Origin: JABLTI01 sp035528035
GTDB lineage: Archaea; Asgardarchaeota; Heimdallarchaeia; JABLTI01
Direction: 5' to 3'
Assembly (NCBI GenBank): GCA_035528035.1
Contig: DATKZI010000037.1
Location: 62,001-126,000 of the forward strand
DNA length: 64,000 nt
Made by a program: the position numbers and the translations under genes. Positions 36,386-46,136 of this stretch are shown here, piece after piece. The notes beneath the pieces were generated by a model, which made no database searches, was not told the DNA's origin, and saw nothing but the letters and a program-made list of their open reading frames with translations. Position 1 is the first letter of the stretch; the number at the start of each line of letters is the position of its first letter.

Positions 36386-36443
36386 CCTAGTGCATGCAAG
36401 TGTTGCATGTCGAGTGAAAAAAATGTGAATAAAACCATCTAGG
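36386..36443 (+). other. Hairpin region after the uL11 gene
   Basis: CATGCAA (36393-36399) and TTGCATG (36403-36409) form a perfect stem with a GTG loop. CCTAG (36386-36390) and CTAGG (36439-36443) could close an outer stem. No T-run follows. It may be an mRNA 3' structure or a small RNA. Confidence 0.3.
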
Positions 36444-36523
36444 AATAAGTCTTAATAATAGCAAACATCTTGGTTGGTTTTCAAGTTTCAATATAAGTTA
36501 AATTCATTTGAAACTAGTAAGAG

Positions 36524-38659
36524 GTGTTGAAAATTAAAAAATATCCCGGCTTGAAATACTTATTCAAGCCACAGAGTATCGCAGTAATCGGTGCTTCAAA
36601 AAAACCTGGCAAAATTGGCTATGAAATAATGGATAACATAATATCCTATGGATTTAAAGGAGAACTCTATCCCATCAATCTCAGTGAAACAGAAATCCTT
36701 GGTAAAAAGGTTTACAAAACAATAACCGAAGTTCCAGGAGAAATTGATTTCGCAGTTATTTCTGTACCAGCAAAATTCGTTCCTGAAGTTATGGAAGAAT
36801 GTGGTCAGAAAGGCGTCAAAAGCGCTGCTGTAATTACTAGTGGCTTCGGAGAAGTTGGTGATTTTGAAACTGAAGAAAAATTAGTGGAGATAGCTGAAAA
36901 ATACAATATGCCTTTTATAGGACCAAATATTTTCGGAATATATTATGCTCCTACAAATCTAAATGCTTCTTTTGGTCCAGCGGATGTTAAACCAGGAAAA
37001 TTAGCTTTTATTACACAAAGTGGAGCACTTGGTATTGCATTGATGGGTTGGACAATTACTAATAAGATCGGCTTATCATCAATAATTAGTGTTGGAAATA
37101 AGGCTCAAATAGGTGAAAGCGAACTACTTGAAAATTACCTCGAAAATGATCCAAACACTAAAGCGATTTTATTATATGTTGAAGGACTACATGATGGCAA
37201 AGCATCTATGGACATTTTCAAAAAAGTTGGCTTAAAGAAACCAATAATAGCTCTTAAATCTGGTCGTTCTGTTCGAGGGGCAGTTGCAGCAGCGAGTCAC
37301 ACAGGTAGCTTAGCAGGTTCAGATAAAGTATATTCAGCTGCTTTCAAACAAAGTGGTGTTCTAAGAGCTATAGATGCTTCTGAAGCTTTTGATTGGGCAA
37401 GATGTATTACAAATAATCCACGACCAAAAGGTCCTAACGCTCTTATCATAACAAATGGTGGTGGTGTGGGTGTTATGGCAACAGATGCTTGCGAGGATTA
37501 CAATCTTGAATTATATAATGATCAAGAGAAACTCAAAGAATTATTCTTCAAACCAGATATAATGCCATCTTATGGCTCTACCAAGAATCCTGTAGATATT
37601 ACAGGTGGTGGTGGTGAATTAGCTTACAAGAAAGCTATTGAAGCTGCTTTTGAAGCTGAAGAAATTGATTCCATTATAGTTCTTTATTGTCAAACTGCTA
37701 CCACAAATCCTGATCTTCTAGCTGATTATATTATAGAAGTCGATAATAAATACAATAACAAGAAACCTTTTGTTGTTGCTAGCATTGGTGGCGAAGCTGT
37801 AGAAGAAATGGTTGATAAATTAAATGAGCATGAAATCCCCACATACGATCTACCTGAAAAAGCTATTTCATCATTAAGTGCTTTATATCGCTGGTCTAAT
37901 TTTGTTTCACGATATGAAAAAATAGGAAAATCTAAACCACTAAAATTACCATTAGAACAAATAAATGCTATAATTGCTCAAGTAAGAAAAGAGGGTAGAG
38001 TTCAAATGCTCGAGCATGAAGCAAAAGAGGTATTCAAATTATGCAATTTAGATGTTCCAGCATTTGGTTTAGCTAAAACGAAGAATGAAGCGATTCAACA
38101 TGCAAAGAATGTTGGTTTTCCAGTTGTCATGAAAATTGTTTCTGAGGATATCATTCATAAAAGTGATGCTGGTGGTGTAGTAGTTAGCATTAAAGATACT
38201 AAAGAAGTAGAAGAAGCATTTGATAAGATAATGAAGAATGCTAAAGCTTACAAATCTGATGCAAATATCAGAGGAATTTTAGTATCAAACATGGCTCCAA
38301 AAGCTACAGAAGTCATCATCGGTGTAACAAAAGATCCTACTTTTGGTCCTACAGTAATGTTTGGATTGGGTGGTATCTATGTTGAAATACTCAAAGATGT
38401 AGTTTTCAGAGTTGCCCCATTCCCTCTTGAAGATGCTCAAGATATGATTGATAGCATTAAAACTAGAGATATGCTTTATGGTGTAAGAGGACAAAAACCA
38501 GCAGATATTGAAGGATTGAAGAATGCCATTTATGTTATTAGCGAATTAGTTTCACAAATTGATGATATTAAGGAATTAGACATCAATCCATTATTTGCCA
38601 TGGAAGACAAAGCTTGTGTTGTTGATGCAAGGATAACCTTAACAAGTAAAAAAGAGTGA
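36524..38659 (+). CDS. ADP-forming acyl-CoA (acetyl-CoA) synthetase, fused alpha and beta subunits
   Basis: This enzyme turns acyl-CoA, ADP and phosphate into acid, CoA and ATP, a main route of substrate-level phosphorylation in archaea. The 711 aa chain carries the CoA-binding domain (AVIGASKKPGKIG), the ligase domains with the phosphorylated His259 (AASHTGSLAG), and a C-terminal ATP-grasp half (FPVVMKIVSEDIIHKSDAGGV, about 480-711). All domains are in one polypeptide. The start is GTG. The acyl substrate is not decided by sequence. The stop lies inside a strong terminator hairpin. Confidence 0.92.
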   Translation: MLKIKKYPGLKYLFKPQSIAVIGASKKPGKIGYEIMDNIISYGFKGELYPINLSETEILGKKVYKTITEVPGEIDFAVISVPAKFVPEVMEECGQKGVKSAAVITSGFGEVGDFETEEKLVEIAEKYNMPFIGPNIFGIYYAPTNLNASFGPADVKPGKLAFITQSGALGIALMGWTITNKIGLSSIISVGNKAQIGESELLENYLENDPNTKAILLYVEGLHDGKASMDIFKKVGLKKPIIALKSGRSVRGAVAAASHTGSLAGSDKVYSAAFKQSGVLRAIDASEAFDWARCITNNPRPKGPNALIITNGGGVGVMATDACEDYNLELYNDQEKLKELFFKPDIMPSYGSTKNPVDITGGGGELAYKKAIEAAFEAEEIDSIIVLYCQTATTNPDLLADYIIEVDNKYNNKKPFVVASIGGEAVEEMVDKLNEHEIPTYDLPEKAISSLSALYRWSNFVSRYEKIGKSKPLKLPLEQINAIIAQVRKEGRVQMLEHEAKEVFKLCNLDVPAFGLAKTKNEAIQHAKNVGFPVVMKIVSEDIIHKSDAGGVVVSIKDTKEVEEAFDKIMKNAKAYKSDANIRGILVSNMAPKATEVIIGVTKDPTFGPTVMFGLGGIYVEILKDVVFRVAPFPLEDAQDMIDSIKTRDMLYGVRGQKPADIEGLKNAIYVISELVSQIDDIKELDINPLFAMEDKACVVDARITLTSKKE

Positions 38660-38697
38660 ATTCATTAGCACAATTCACTCCTTTTAATTTTTTTTCA
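38654..38697 (+). terminator. Strong terminator over the acyl-CoA synthetase stop
   Basis: GAGTGAATT and AATTCACTC form a perfect 9-bp stem with a 9-base loop, followed by CCTTTTAATTTTTTTTC. The TGA stop (38657-38659) lies in the 5' arm. Confidence 0.7.
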
Positions 38698-38805
38698 AGG
38701 AAATAAATATTAAATCATTTTAATTTTATCTCATTCATCTTAGATAAATTAAAAAATAGAGAAAATACAAGTCATCTTGGTAGATAGGTCAACAAGAAAG
38801 CACAG

Positions 38806-39996
38806 GTGAACAAAATTTCCTATAGTTTCTCTTATCATAATGGTCTTCAATTTAATTTTTCTAACAATAAAAAACTGCTTATAGATGGAAGCACAACAAA
38901 AATTTCTCCTAAAACAACATCCATTGTTAGTCATGCTCATTCTGATCATTTTTCTGTAATGAATTCAAATATTCCTACTTATGCAACACAAGAAACAATT
39001 GATTTGTATTTATGTCAAAAAACAGGTAATACTAGAGGAATATTTCATCCAATGAGATTTAATGAAAAGTTTGAGCTAGAAACTGATTTTGATGACCTTG
39101 AAGTAACTTTAGTATCTTCTGGTCATATATTAGGTTCTGCTTCAATTTTATTGGAATTAGCAGGGAAAAAAATCCTGTTTTCAAGTGATATTGGTGGAAA
39201 AGGATTATTAACTATTAAAGAACCATTAGCAAAACCCGAAGTTGATACGTTAATAGTTGAAGCAACATTTGGCTCACCTGAAATAAGTTTTCAACCTAGG
39301 GAAGAAATTTCTATGGATATTTTAAAATGGGCTGCTAATGCAATCAAAGAAAAAAGAAATGTTGTTATTTCTGCTGGAAGAATAGGTTCTGCTCAAGAGC
39401 TCATTAAACTTTTTAATGATTTCACTAATTTACGAGTAATTACTCATGGAGATGTTTCTCCTCCATCTGAGGTATACAAAAAACATGATATAAATTTGGA
39501 ATTCAAGGATTCAAAATCTGATGAAGGACGAGAAATTGTGAAAAGTGGAGAAGCAGTAATCATTCAATCTCGAGAAAGAAAAATTGTTCCTTATTTTTTG
39601 AGTGAACATATAAAATACCGTAGTGCAATTGTTACTGGAATGGCTTCAAGGTTTAGCTATAAGGACTTTGATGCATCTTTCCCATTATCCTCACATGCAA
39701 GTTTCGATGAACTATTGGACTATATTAGTAAAGTAACACCTAAAAAGGTCTTTACACTTTATGGTTTTGAAAAGAAATTAGCTAAAGCGATAAGTAATGA
39801 ATTGCAAATACCTGCGATACCATTAAAAGATAAAAGTCTTGAAGAAGGATTAGAAAATCTGGTAGAAATACCTCATTTGAAGAAAACACAAAACATTAAT
39901 CTTTTAACTGAAAAACCATTATTACCCGAAGAACAACAAAAGAAACCTAGTCTTCAAAAAGATAAAACGCTAGATGATTTTTTTAGAAAGAGATAA
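38806..39996 (+). CDS. SNM1/beta-CASP-like metallo-beta-lactamase nuclease with C-terminal PIP-like motif
   Basis: A 396 aa MBL-fold nuclease. The metal motif HAHSDH is at 43-48, SSGHILGSAS and FSSDIGG supply further ligands, and a beta-CASP-like insert (about 170-330) contains ISAGRIGSAQEL and a late His in SSHASFDE. The family includes RNA 3'-processing enzymes and SNM1/Artemis DNA repair nucleases. The last residues DKTLDDFF-RKR (386-396) fit a PCNA-interacting peptide, which favours a DNA role. The start is GTG. A ParB-like gene follows after 19 bp. Confidence 0.75.
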   Translation: MNKISYSFSYHNGLQFNFSNNKKLLIDGSTTKISPKTTSIVSHAHSDHFSVMNSNIPTYATQETIDLYLCQKTGNTRGIFHPMRFNEKFELETDFDDLEVTLVSSGHILGSASILLELAGKKILFSSDIGGKGLLTIKEPLAKPEVDTLIVEATFGSPEISFQPREEISMDILKWAANAIKEKRNVVISAGRIGSAQELIKLFNDFTNLRVITHGDVSPPSEVYKKHDINLEFKDSKSDEGREIVKSGEAVIIQSRERKIVPYFLSEHIKYRSAIVTGMASRFSYKDFDASFPLSSHASFDELLDYISKVTPKKVFTLYGFEKKLAKAISNELQIPAIPLKDKSLEEGLENLVEIPHLKKTQNINLLTEKPLLPEEQQKKPSLQKDKTLDDFFRKR

Positions 39997-40015
39997 TTCA
40001 TCGATGTGAAATATT

Positions 40016-40432
40016 GTGTCAAATTGTTTTGAGTTCGATCTACTTGCTATACAGCCAAGTCAACTATATATTAGTAAGAAAAAACTTGCAGCTGTTCAAG
40101 AAAAAATCAATCCTAAAAATATTAATTCAATAGGGATTATTCCAATAAAGAAATTGGATGATGATATAATTTTTAGTGATGGTCATACTCGAGCATTTGC
40201 TGCATATTTAGCTGGTTATAGAACAATCTTATGTGAAATGGAAACTGAAGAATTAGATTGGGAAATGTATAAGGAATGTGTCAAATGGTGTAAGGAGGAA
40301 AGAATTTTCTCTATAGCTGATTTTAAAACTCGTATTATTAGTCATCAAGATTATGAACAATTATGGTATAAACGATGTGAAATAATGCAAAATGAAATAA
40401 TTGCTAAACGAGAAAAATTGAAAGAAAAATAA
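40016..40432 (+). CDS. ParB/sulfiredoxin-fold protein
   Basis: A 138 aa single-domain protein with the ParB-N/Srx signature FSDGHTRAFAAYLAGY, the loop that in ParB binds nucleotide. The fold is used by ParB CTPases, sulfiredoxins and some nucleases and kinases; there is no DNA-binding HTH here, so it is not a classical ParB. The start is GTG. It shares an operon with the SNM1-like nuclease, 19 bp upstream, and may work with it in DNA metabolism. Confidence 0.65.
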   Translation: MSNCFEFDLLAIQPSQLYISKKKLAAVQEKINPKNINSIGIIPIKKLDDDIIFSDGHTRAFAAYLAGYRTILCEMETEELDWEMYKECVKWCKEERIFSIADFKTRIISHQDYEQLWYKRCEIMQNEIIAKREKLKEK

Positions 40433-40459
40433 TAACATACCAATAATTAGTTCCAAAAA

Positions 40460-41323
40460 TTATTTCTCTTTTGTTATATTGTCATATTTTATGTCTCTGG
40501 CTTTTACAACTTCTACATCTCTAGTAGAACAACCATCTTCAATAATTTTAATCAAATCAGCGTTTAAACTATTACGATCAATTATAGCCCATTTTACTTT
40601 CTCAACTGTTTTATCGATCATTTGTTCAACAATATTTATTGTTAGATTATTTTTATGATATTTAGGTAAAATATGACTGATAGCTACCGGTGTAAGATCC
40701 ATGATTTCATTGAATCGCGTAGTATAATGACCCCCACCAAAACAAATACTAGGAATGATTTCTGGATTTTCTTTCTGTAAACATATATCCATAATTGTTT
40801 TAGCAACAGCCAATAATGCATTTGTGTTTTGATATTCTATTTCGGTACTTCCAACTTCAATATAAATTAAAGGCGTTTTCATACTTGTAGGACCATGATG
40901 AGTTGCCTCAACAGTTACATCAAAATCAGGTAATTCTAACTCATTCTGATATACTTTCAAATGTAAATAAGATTCTCTTATCGCACGACAAGAACCATAT
41001 GCTAGTTCAAAGGGGTTTCCACCATGGCTATTATCAGCTCCTAAATTGCCTGTTACATGAGTTAAAAGACTTGGTTTATTAGCTTCACTTTTATGACGAG
41101 AACCAAATAATAATAGATCAGCATTTAATTGGTCACAATGATCTGACTCAATAACATCTTTTCCTGAAAAAACTAATCTTATATTTTTATGTTTTAGAAT
41201 AGGTGTTCCATCAAATAATTCACCGGTCTCTTCCCAAACCCATCCTTGCAATAAAGTTTCCCTAATATTTCTACCACAAATATTTTGCTTTGTTGTAATT
41301 ATTACTGGATTCTTAAGATTCAA
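40460..41323 (-). CDS. dtdA: D-aminoacyl-tRNA deacylase, archaeal type
   Basis: DtdA (GEK1 family) removes D-amino acids wrongly attached to tRNA. The 287 aa protein shows the family's LLLFGSRHKSEANKPSLLTHVTGN block, then DVTVEATHHGPTSM and CFGGGHYTTRF, which hold the conserved His residues of the zinc-dependent active site. It lies 141 bp upstream of the ornithine carbamoyltransferase stop on the same strand without obvious linkage. The hairpin AATAATT/AATTATT covers its stop codon. Confidence 0.93.
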   Translation of the reverse strand: MNLKNPVIITTKQNICGRNIRETLLQGWVWEETGELFDGTPILKHKNIRLVFSGKDVIESDHCDQLNADLLLFGSRHKSEANKPSLLTHVTGNLGADNSHGGNPFELAYGSCRAIRESYLHLKVYQNELELPDFDVTVEATHHGPTSMKTPLIYIEVGSTEIEYQNTNALLAVAKTIMDICLQKENPEIIPSICFGGGHYTTRFNEIMDLTPVAISHILPKYHKNNLTINIVEQMIDKTVEKVKWAIIDRNSLNADLIKIIEDGCSTRDVEVVKARDIKYDNITKEK

Positions 41324-41414
41324 AAGTGGATCACCAAAGAATAACTATCTCAATTAAGCTCAAACAAATTACATGATAGATTTAATCTTAAAATTATTCA
41401 TTGTAACTTAAAAG

Positions 41415-41459
41415 AAAATAAAAAAAAATTAAAATTAGTGGGCTAAAAAGCACCACTAA
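41415..41459 (-). terminator. Terminator of the ornithine carbamoyltransferase gene
   Basis: On the minus strand TTAGTGG and CCACTAA pair (41459-41435), with a further inner GC/GC pair, followed by TTTTAATTTTTTTT. It starts 6 bp after the stop. Confidence 0.7.
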
Positions 41460-41464
41460 AAAAT

Positions 41465-42406
41465 TCAGTCACCCATAAGGGCTAACATGACTGCTTTTTG
41501 TGCATGTTTTCGATTTTCAGCTTCATCAAAAACAACACTCTGTTTGCTATCAATTACATCATCAGTAACTTCATATCCTCTATGAGCTGGTAAGCAGTGG
41601 AGAAAGATAGCATCAGCTTTTGCATGTCCCATAAGTTTCTTATCAACACTAAAATCTTTGAAAGCCTTTAATCGTATTTCTTTCTGAGTCTCATCACCCA
41701 TAGATATCCAAGTATCTGTATAAACTACATCAGCATTCTTTACTCCTGAAGGAATATCGCTGGTAATCTCTAATTTAGTTCCATGCTTTTTGGCAAGTTC
41801 TTGTACTTTTGTTGTAATTTCTTTATTTGGTCGATAAATATCTGGGCAGACTACTGAAACATCCATACCCATTTTCGTACAACCGATCATTAAAGAATGG
41901 CAAACATTATTACCATCACCAACGTAAACAAGTTTCAAACCTTTTAGTTTGCCTTTGTGCTCGCGAATAGTTTGAAGATCTGCTAGAATTTGACAAGGAT
42001 GATAAAGGTTGCACAAACCATTAATAACTGGTATAGTCGAAAATTCAGCGAGAGAGGTAAGAGTTTCGTGCTTATACACTCTAGCCATTATTCCTCCTAA
42101 ATAGCGAGAAAGGACCTGAGCAGTATCAGCTGGGGTTTCCCCTGTACCCACAAGTTGGGTATCACGAAAGCTAAGGAAAAGTGGTTGTCCACCTAATTCC
42201 CAAATTCCAGTTTCAAAAGAAACTCTTGTACGGGTAGATGTTTTCTCAAACATCATTCCTAAACTCTTCTTGAGAGGCTTACGATCTGGATGTCCACCAT
42301 ATTTCTTGTACTCTTCTTTTAATTCATCTGCAAGATCCAGAAGATAAAGAATTTCTTCTGCAGTAAAATCTAGAAGAGTAAGTAAATGACGGCCTTTTAA
42401 GTTCAT
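41465..42406 (-). CDS. argF: Ornithine carbamoyltransferase
   Basis: OTC makes citrulline from ornithine and carbamoyl phosphate in arginine synthesis, or runs in reverse in arginine breakdown. The 313 aa protein has the carbamoyl-phosphate motif STRTR (57-61), YHPCQILADLQT, the ornithine loop and FLHCLPAHRG with the catalytic Cys. No other arginine gene is in the window. It reads away from the TSP3 gene across a 370-bp region with a three-stem structure. Confidence 0.95.
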   Translation of the reverse strand: MNLKGRHLLTLLDFTAEEILYLLDLADELKEEYKKYGGHPDRKPLKKSLGMMFEKTSTRTRVSFETGIWELGGQPLFLSFRDTQLVGTGETPADTAQVLSRYLGGIMARVYKHETLTSLAEFSTIPVINGLCNLYHPCQILADLQTIREHKGKLKGLKLVYVGDGNNVCHSLMIGCTKMGMDVSVVCPDIYRPNKEITTKVQELAKKHGTKLEITSDIPSGVKNADVVYTDTWISMGDETQKEIRLKAFKDFSVDKKLMGHAKADAIFLHCLPAHRGYEVTDDVIDSKQSVVFDEAENRKHAQKAVMLALMGD

Positions 42407-42453
42407 TATTTATTCCTCGTATCATTTTAGTTTCTAAACATAGCAAATAAATT

Positions 42454-42539
42454 ATTGACACAATTCATTCACTAGTTTTTGAATTCTTTTCACTTGGGCC
42501 GACCGAGGAAAAGATAAACTCGGGTTCATTTTTGTCAAT
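42454..42539. other. Three-stem structure in the argF/TSP3 intergenic region
   Basis: ATTGACA (42454-42460) pairs with TGTCAAT (42533-42539). Inside are AATTC/GAATT (42462-42466/42481-42485) and CCGAG/CTCGG (42503-42507/42519-42523), the only GC-rich stem in the region. It could be an argF leader element, a small RNA, or chance. The rest of 42407-42776 is AT-rich with no ORF and probably holds the divergent promoters. Confidence 0.3.
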
Positions 42540-42776
42540 GATAAGCTCTTTAATAAAATGTTCGTTTTAACCTAAAAATGGATTTTAACTATTTTTTGCT
42601 TCTCTTATTGTTTTTAGAGGTTAAACCAAACTCACAGAATAAATTAAATGTGTTTTCAAGGAAAAATTTTTAAGATATTATTCTCATAAATATTAGAAAG
42701 GGCTAATCCAAAGATTCTAAAATAAATAAACAATAACATATATCACTTAGGAAGAAATAACATAGGTAGACAAACT

Positions 42777-45700
42777 ATGAACATTAAAAGGAACCTAATA
42801 CTAAATCTGAGTGTTTTATTCATCTGTAGTATACTATTAAATATTTATATTTCTTATAATCAAATATCAGCTAATTCCAATTTACCAATTCAAAGTGACA
42901 TTTATTCGACTAACGATACAATAGATGATAAAACCATATTCAATATAAACCAACAGATTGATGGTTCCTACACGGAAGGATATACAACTAATTATGAAGA
43001 TATAGGAAATTATGGTTTTGAAGCACCTGTACTCATCAAAGAAAGTCAACCTACATTAGATGCAAAAATAGCAGTAGATGGAAGTAATAATGCTCATATA
43101 TTTTGGGTAGGAAAAACGGGGGATTATTGGATACTCTATCATGTAATGAGATTTTTTGAAAATGGTTCATGGAGTACCATTGATAACTTTGGAAAAACAG
43201 ATAAAATTTTTAGCGGGGTACTTGATGTAGAAACAGACTTCTTGGGTAGAATTCACTTAGTTTGGCTTCTTAATAGTAATATATACTATATGTTGTATGA
43301 TAATATATCTAAAACTTGGTCTAACAAAGTAATAGTCGGGTCTGGTTCAGATTTAGATCTCTCTGTAAATGAAAATGGTTTGCCAAGAATTAGTTTTATT
43401 AAAACTTTAGAATCATACTACTATGTTTATAGATATGCAAGATTGAAAGATGATTTAGTAAATTGGGAAACAACTGATATTCCTATAGGAATTAGTACTT
43501 ATGATACGAGGGCTAGAAATTCAGCACTTTTAGTAACAGATGAAAACGGAAAAGAATGTACTTATTTCTTCTTTGGGATGACATTTCGTTCAGGTTCATA
43601 TTCTCATACAGCCTATTATGTTCGATATGCTATATCTTTGAAAGAAACTTATAATAGTCCTTTTACTATTAATAATAATTTTATTCAATATAATATCCCT
43701 TATGCTTTTAATGTCTTGCCAAAACCACAAATACTTGGATCAAATGATGACAATCTTCACTTATTTTATATTTTACCAGGAGATTCAGATACATTATATT
43801 TGACATATCAAAGAAGAAATTCTGATAAAGAGTGGGAACCAGGGGAAACATTATCAGATAAAATTGCTTTGAATTGTGATACTGTGTCTGCTATAGATAA
43901 TGCTACAGGAAAATTGATCTATATGTGGACTCATACAACCTATATAACTGAAACAAAAGCAGCATTGTATCTGAAGACTTTTTCACCGGTAACAGAAACT
44001 TGGTCAGATGATATATTATTTTTAAATAATTATAATTATACCCAATACCCCGATTTTGATCTTGATAATTATGGTAATATGCATATGATTTGGTTTGATC
44101 AAAAAGACGATACCAAAAGATTGTACTATAAAATGGGTTGGATAGACTCAGATGAAGATGGATTGTATGATTTTGAAGAAAGAGATATTTATGGAACTGA
44201 TCCTTATAATTCCGATTGTGATGGTGATCAATTTTTAGATGGAGAAGAAATAGCTCTTGGATTTGATCCCTTTAATCCTGATGAAGATTCAGATGGTATG
44301 GGAGATGGTTTTGAGTATCATTATGGATTAGATCCATATACAAATGATTCCTATGATGATCTAGATAATGATTTACTTCTTAACATCGAAGAATATTACG
44401 CTAATTCATTTCCAAATAACAATGATTCAGATGATGATTTAGTATCAGATTATTTAGAGGTGAAAATTTATTATTCTGATCCAAGAGACACAGACTCAGA
44501 TGACGATGATATTAATGATGGAATAGAGATTCTTATTCTGAGCTCAAACCCCAATTCAAATGATTCTGATAATGATACAATGACTGATTGGTATGAATGG
44601 GAATATGGATTAAATATCAATGTTAATGATACACTTGAAGATCCAGATTTAGATGGACTGATCAATCTTCTGGAATTTGAAAATGATCTTGAACCAGATA
44701 ATCCCGATTATGAAGGGGACGGCCTAAATGACTATGAGGAAGTAGTAATTTGGTTCACTAATCCAAAGAAGTATGATACAGACAAAGATGGTCTATGGGA
44801 TGGTCGTGATGAAGTGTATAATTATGGTACCAACCCATTAAAACCTGATACAGATGATGATTTAATAAATGATAAAACCGAAATAGAAAAAGGGTTCGAT
44901 CCATTAAACAATGATACAGATTATGATTCACTACCTGATGGTTACGAATGGATATTTCATTTAGACCCATTGGATCCCTCAGATGGTTTATTAGATAATG
45001 ACCACGATGGACTAAATAATTACGAAGAATTTTTATTATGGACAAATCCATTTTTGGTTGATTCCGATGGAGATAGATTTACTGATTTAGAGGAATTATC
45101 TTTAGGTTGTGATCCTGCAAAGTGGGATACAGACGGTGAAGGTATTGATGACTATAATGAGATTGTTGTACTTAAGACTAACGTTACGAATCCTGATACT
45201 GATTACGATTTGTTAAATGATTATCTCGAGGTTCATAAATACAATTCAAACCCTCTCGTTCAAGACACAGATGGTGACGGTATTACTGATGGAATAGAAG
45301 TTTATACTTATGGAACACATCCAAGCTATCGTGATTCAGATCATGACGGTATAGATGATGATGTAGAGCTTTTTATATTTGGTTCTTCTCCAATCTTAGT
45401 GGATACAGATTTTGACGGCATGGATGATTATTTTGAATGGCTCTATGATCTTAATCCTGTAGTTGATGATTCTTATTTAGATGCCGATTCTGACGGTATT
45501 AGTAATGGCGAAGAATTTCTGTATAATGCAAATCCATTAATTAGTGATACTGATCAAGATGGTTTAACCGATTTTGAAGAAATAGCTATTTATTTTACCA
45601 AACCTAACTTGAAAGACACAGATCAAGACGGGCTCACTGATTTTGATGAAATCGCAGTTTATCATACTGTCCCACTTGATTTAGACACCGATGATGATCG

Positions 45701-46049
45701 TATTTCTGATGGAGAGGAAATAGCACTTGGTACTAATCCTTTATCAAGCGATACAGATATGGATGGTATTTCTGATGCTGATGAGCTATCTGATGGTACC
45801 GATCCATTAGATGCCTCAGATAACAAGAAATTTGCTCGTCGTAATAATATCCTAATATCCTTTAGTTTAATCATTGCAGGGGTACTTGTCTACTATTTCA
45901 GTCCAATATTAATCTCAAAATTACGTCGTGAAGAAGAAATCAATTGGATTCGTGAAGGTATCAAGAAGCGCAATGCTAAAAGTAATAGATTTGTCTCTAA
46001 TAATTTAACTGTTGATTCAACAGATACTGTTAATAAATCTGAAATCTAA
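42777..46049 (+). CDS. Large cell-surface protein with TSP3-type calcium repeats
   Basis: A 1090 aa protein with an N-terminal signal helix (about 7-27), a propeller-like part (about 75-450; NAHIFWVGKTGD, GRIHLVWLLNS) and a long array of thrombospondin type 3-like repeats (about 460-1015; DTDQDGLTDFEE, DTDGDGITDGIE). One transmembrane helix (about 1023-1043) leads to a basic 45-residue tail. The Asp-rich repeats should bind many Ca2+ ions and stiffen as a rod. The layout matches the 892 aa protein at 32931, but here the array is three times longer and the inner domain is missing. Confidence 0.8.
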   Translation: MNIKRNLILNLSVLFICSILLNIYISYNQISANSNLPIQSDIYSTNDTIDDKTIFNINQQIDGSYTEGYTTNYEDIGNYGFEAPVLIKESQPTLDAKIAVDGSNNAHIFWVGKTGDYWILYHVMRFFENGSWSTIDNFGKTDKIFSGVLDVETDFLGRIHLVWLLNSNIYYMLYDNISKTWSNKVIVGSGSDLDLSVNENGLPRISFIKTLESYYYVYRYARLKDDLVNWETTDIPIGISTYDTRARNSALLVTDENGKECTYFFFGMTFRSGSYSHTAYYVRYAISLKETYNSPFTINNNFIQYNIPYAFNVLPKPQILGSNDDNLHLFYILPGDSDTLYLTYQRRNSDKEWEPGETLSDKIALNCDTVSAIDNATGKLIYMWTHTTYITETKAALYLKTFSPVTETWSDDILFLNNYNYTQYPDFDLDNYGNMHMIWFDQKDDTKRLYYKMGWIDSDEDGLYDFEERDIYGTDPYNSDCDGDQFLDGEEIALGFDPFNPDEDSDGMGDGFEYHYGLDPYTNDSYDDLDNDLLLNIEEYYANSFPNNNDSDDDLVSDYLEVKIYYSDPRDTDSDDDDINDGIEILILSSNPNSNDSDNDTMTDWYEWEYGLNINVNDTLEDPDLDGLINLLEFENDLEPDNPDYEGDGLNDYEEVVIWFTNPKKYDTDKDGLWDGRDEVYNYGTNPLKPDTDDDLINDKTEIEKGFDPLNNDTDYDSLPDGYEWIFHLDPLDPSDGLLDNDHDGLNNYEEFLLWTNPFLVDSDGDRFTDLEELSLGCDPAKWDTDGEGIDDYNEIVVLKTNVTNPDTDYDLLNDYLEVHKYNSNPLVQDTDGDGITDGIEVYTYGTHPSYRDSDHDGIDDDVELFIFGSSPILVDTDFDGMDDYFEWLYDLNPVVDDSYLDADSDGISNGEEFLYNANPLISDTDQDGLTDFEEIAIYFTKPNLKDTDQDGLTDFDEIAVYHTVPLDLDTDDDRISDGEEIALGTNPLSSDTDMDGISDADELSDGTDPLDASDNKKFARRNNILISFSLIIAGVLVYYFSPILISKLRREEEINWIREGIKKRNAKSNRFVSNNLTVDSTDTVNKSEI

Positions 46050-46085
46050 AGTGATTTTCACTTTATTTCATTTATTTTCTATTTT
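46048..46085 (+). terminator. Terminator over the stop of the 1090-aa gene
   Basis: AAAGTGA and TCACTTT pair around TTT, followed by ATTTCATTTATTTTCTATTTT. The TAA stop (46047-46049) overlaps the start of the stem. Confidence 0.65.
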
Positions 46086-46136
46086 AATTAAAAAAAGTTT
46101 ATTATTTACACTCGTAATTTGAATACTTATTGCTAA

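Noticed and set aside
36386..36443. Independent small RNA after uL11
   Set aside because: Only one strong stem and no T-run or promoter evidence; kept as an unassigned hairpin rather than an RNA gene.
40016..40432. Classical ParB partition protein
   Set aside because: It lacks a helix-turn-helix domain and has no ParA gene or parS-like repeats nearby.
44886..44905. T-arm-like GGGTTCGATCC suggesting a tRNA
   Set aside because: It lies inside the long TSP3 reading frame and has no matching acceptor or anticodon stem.
44471..45874. Repeated Asp-codon DNA blocks looking like a tandem repeat or CRISPR array
   Set aside because: They are degenerate coding repeats of the TSP3 motif; spacing and sequence vary, unlike CRISPR repeats.
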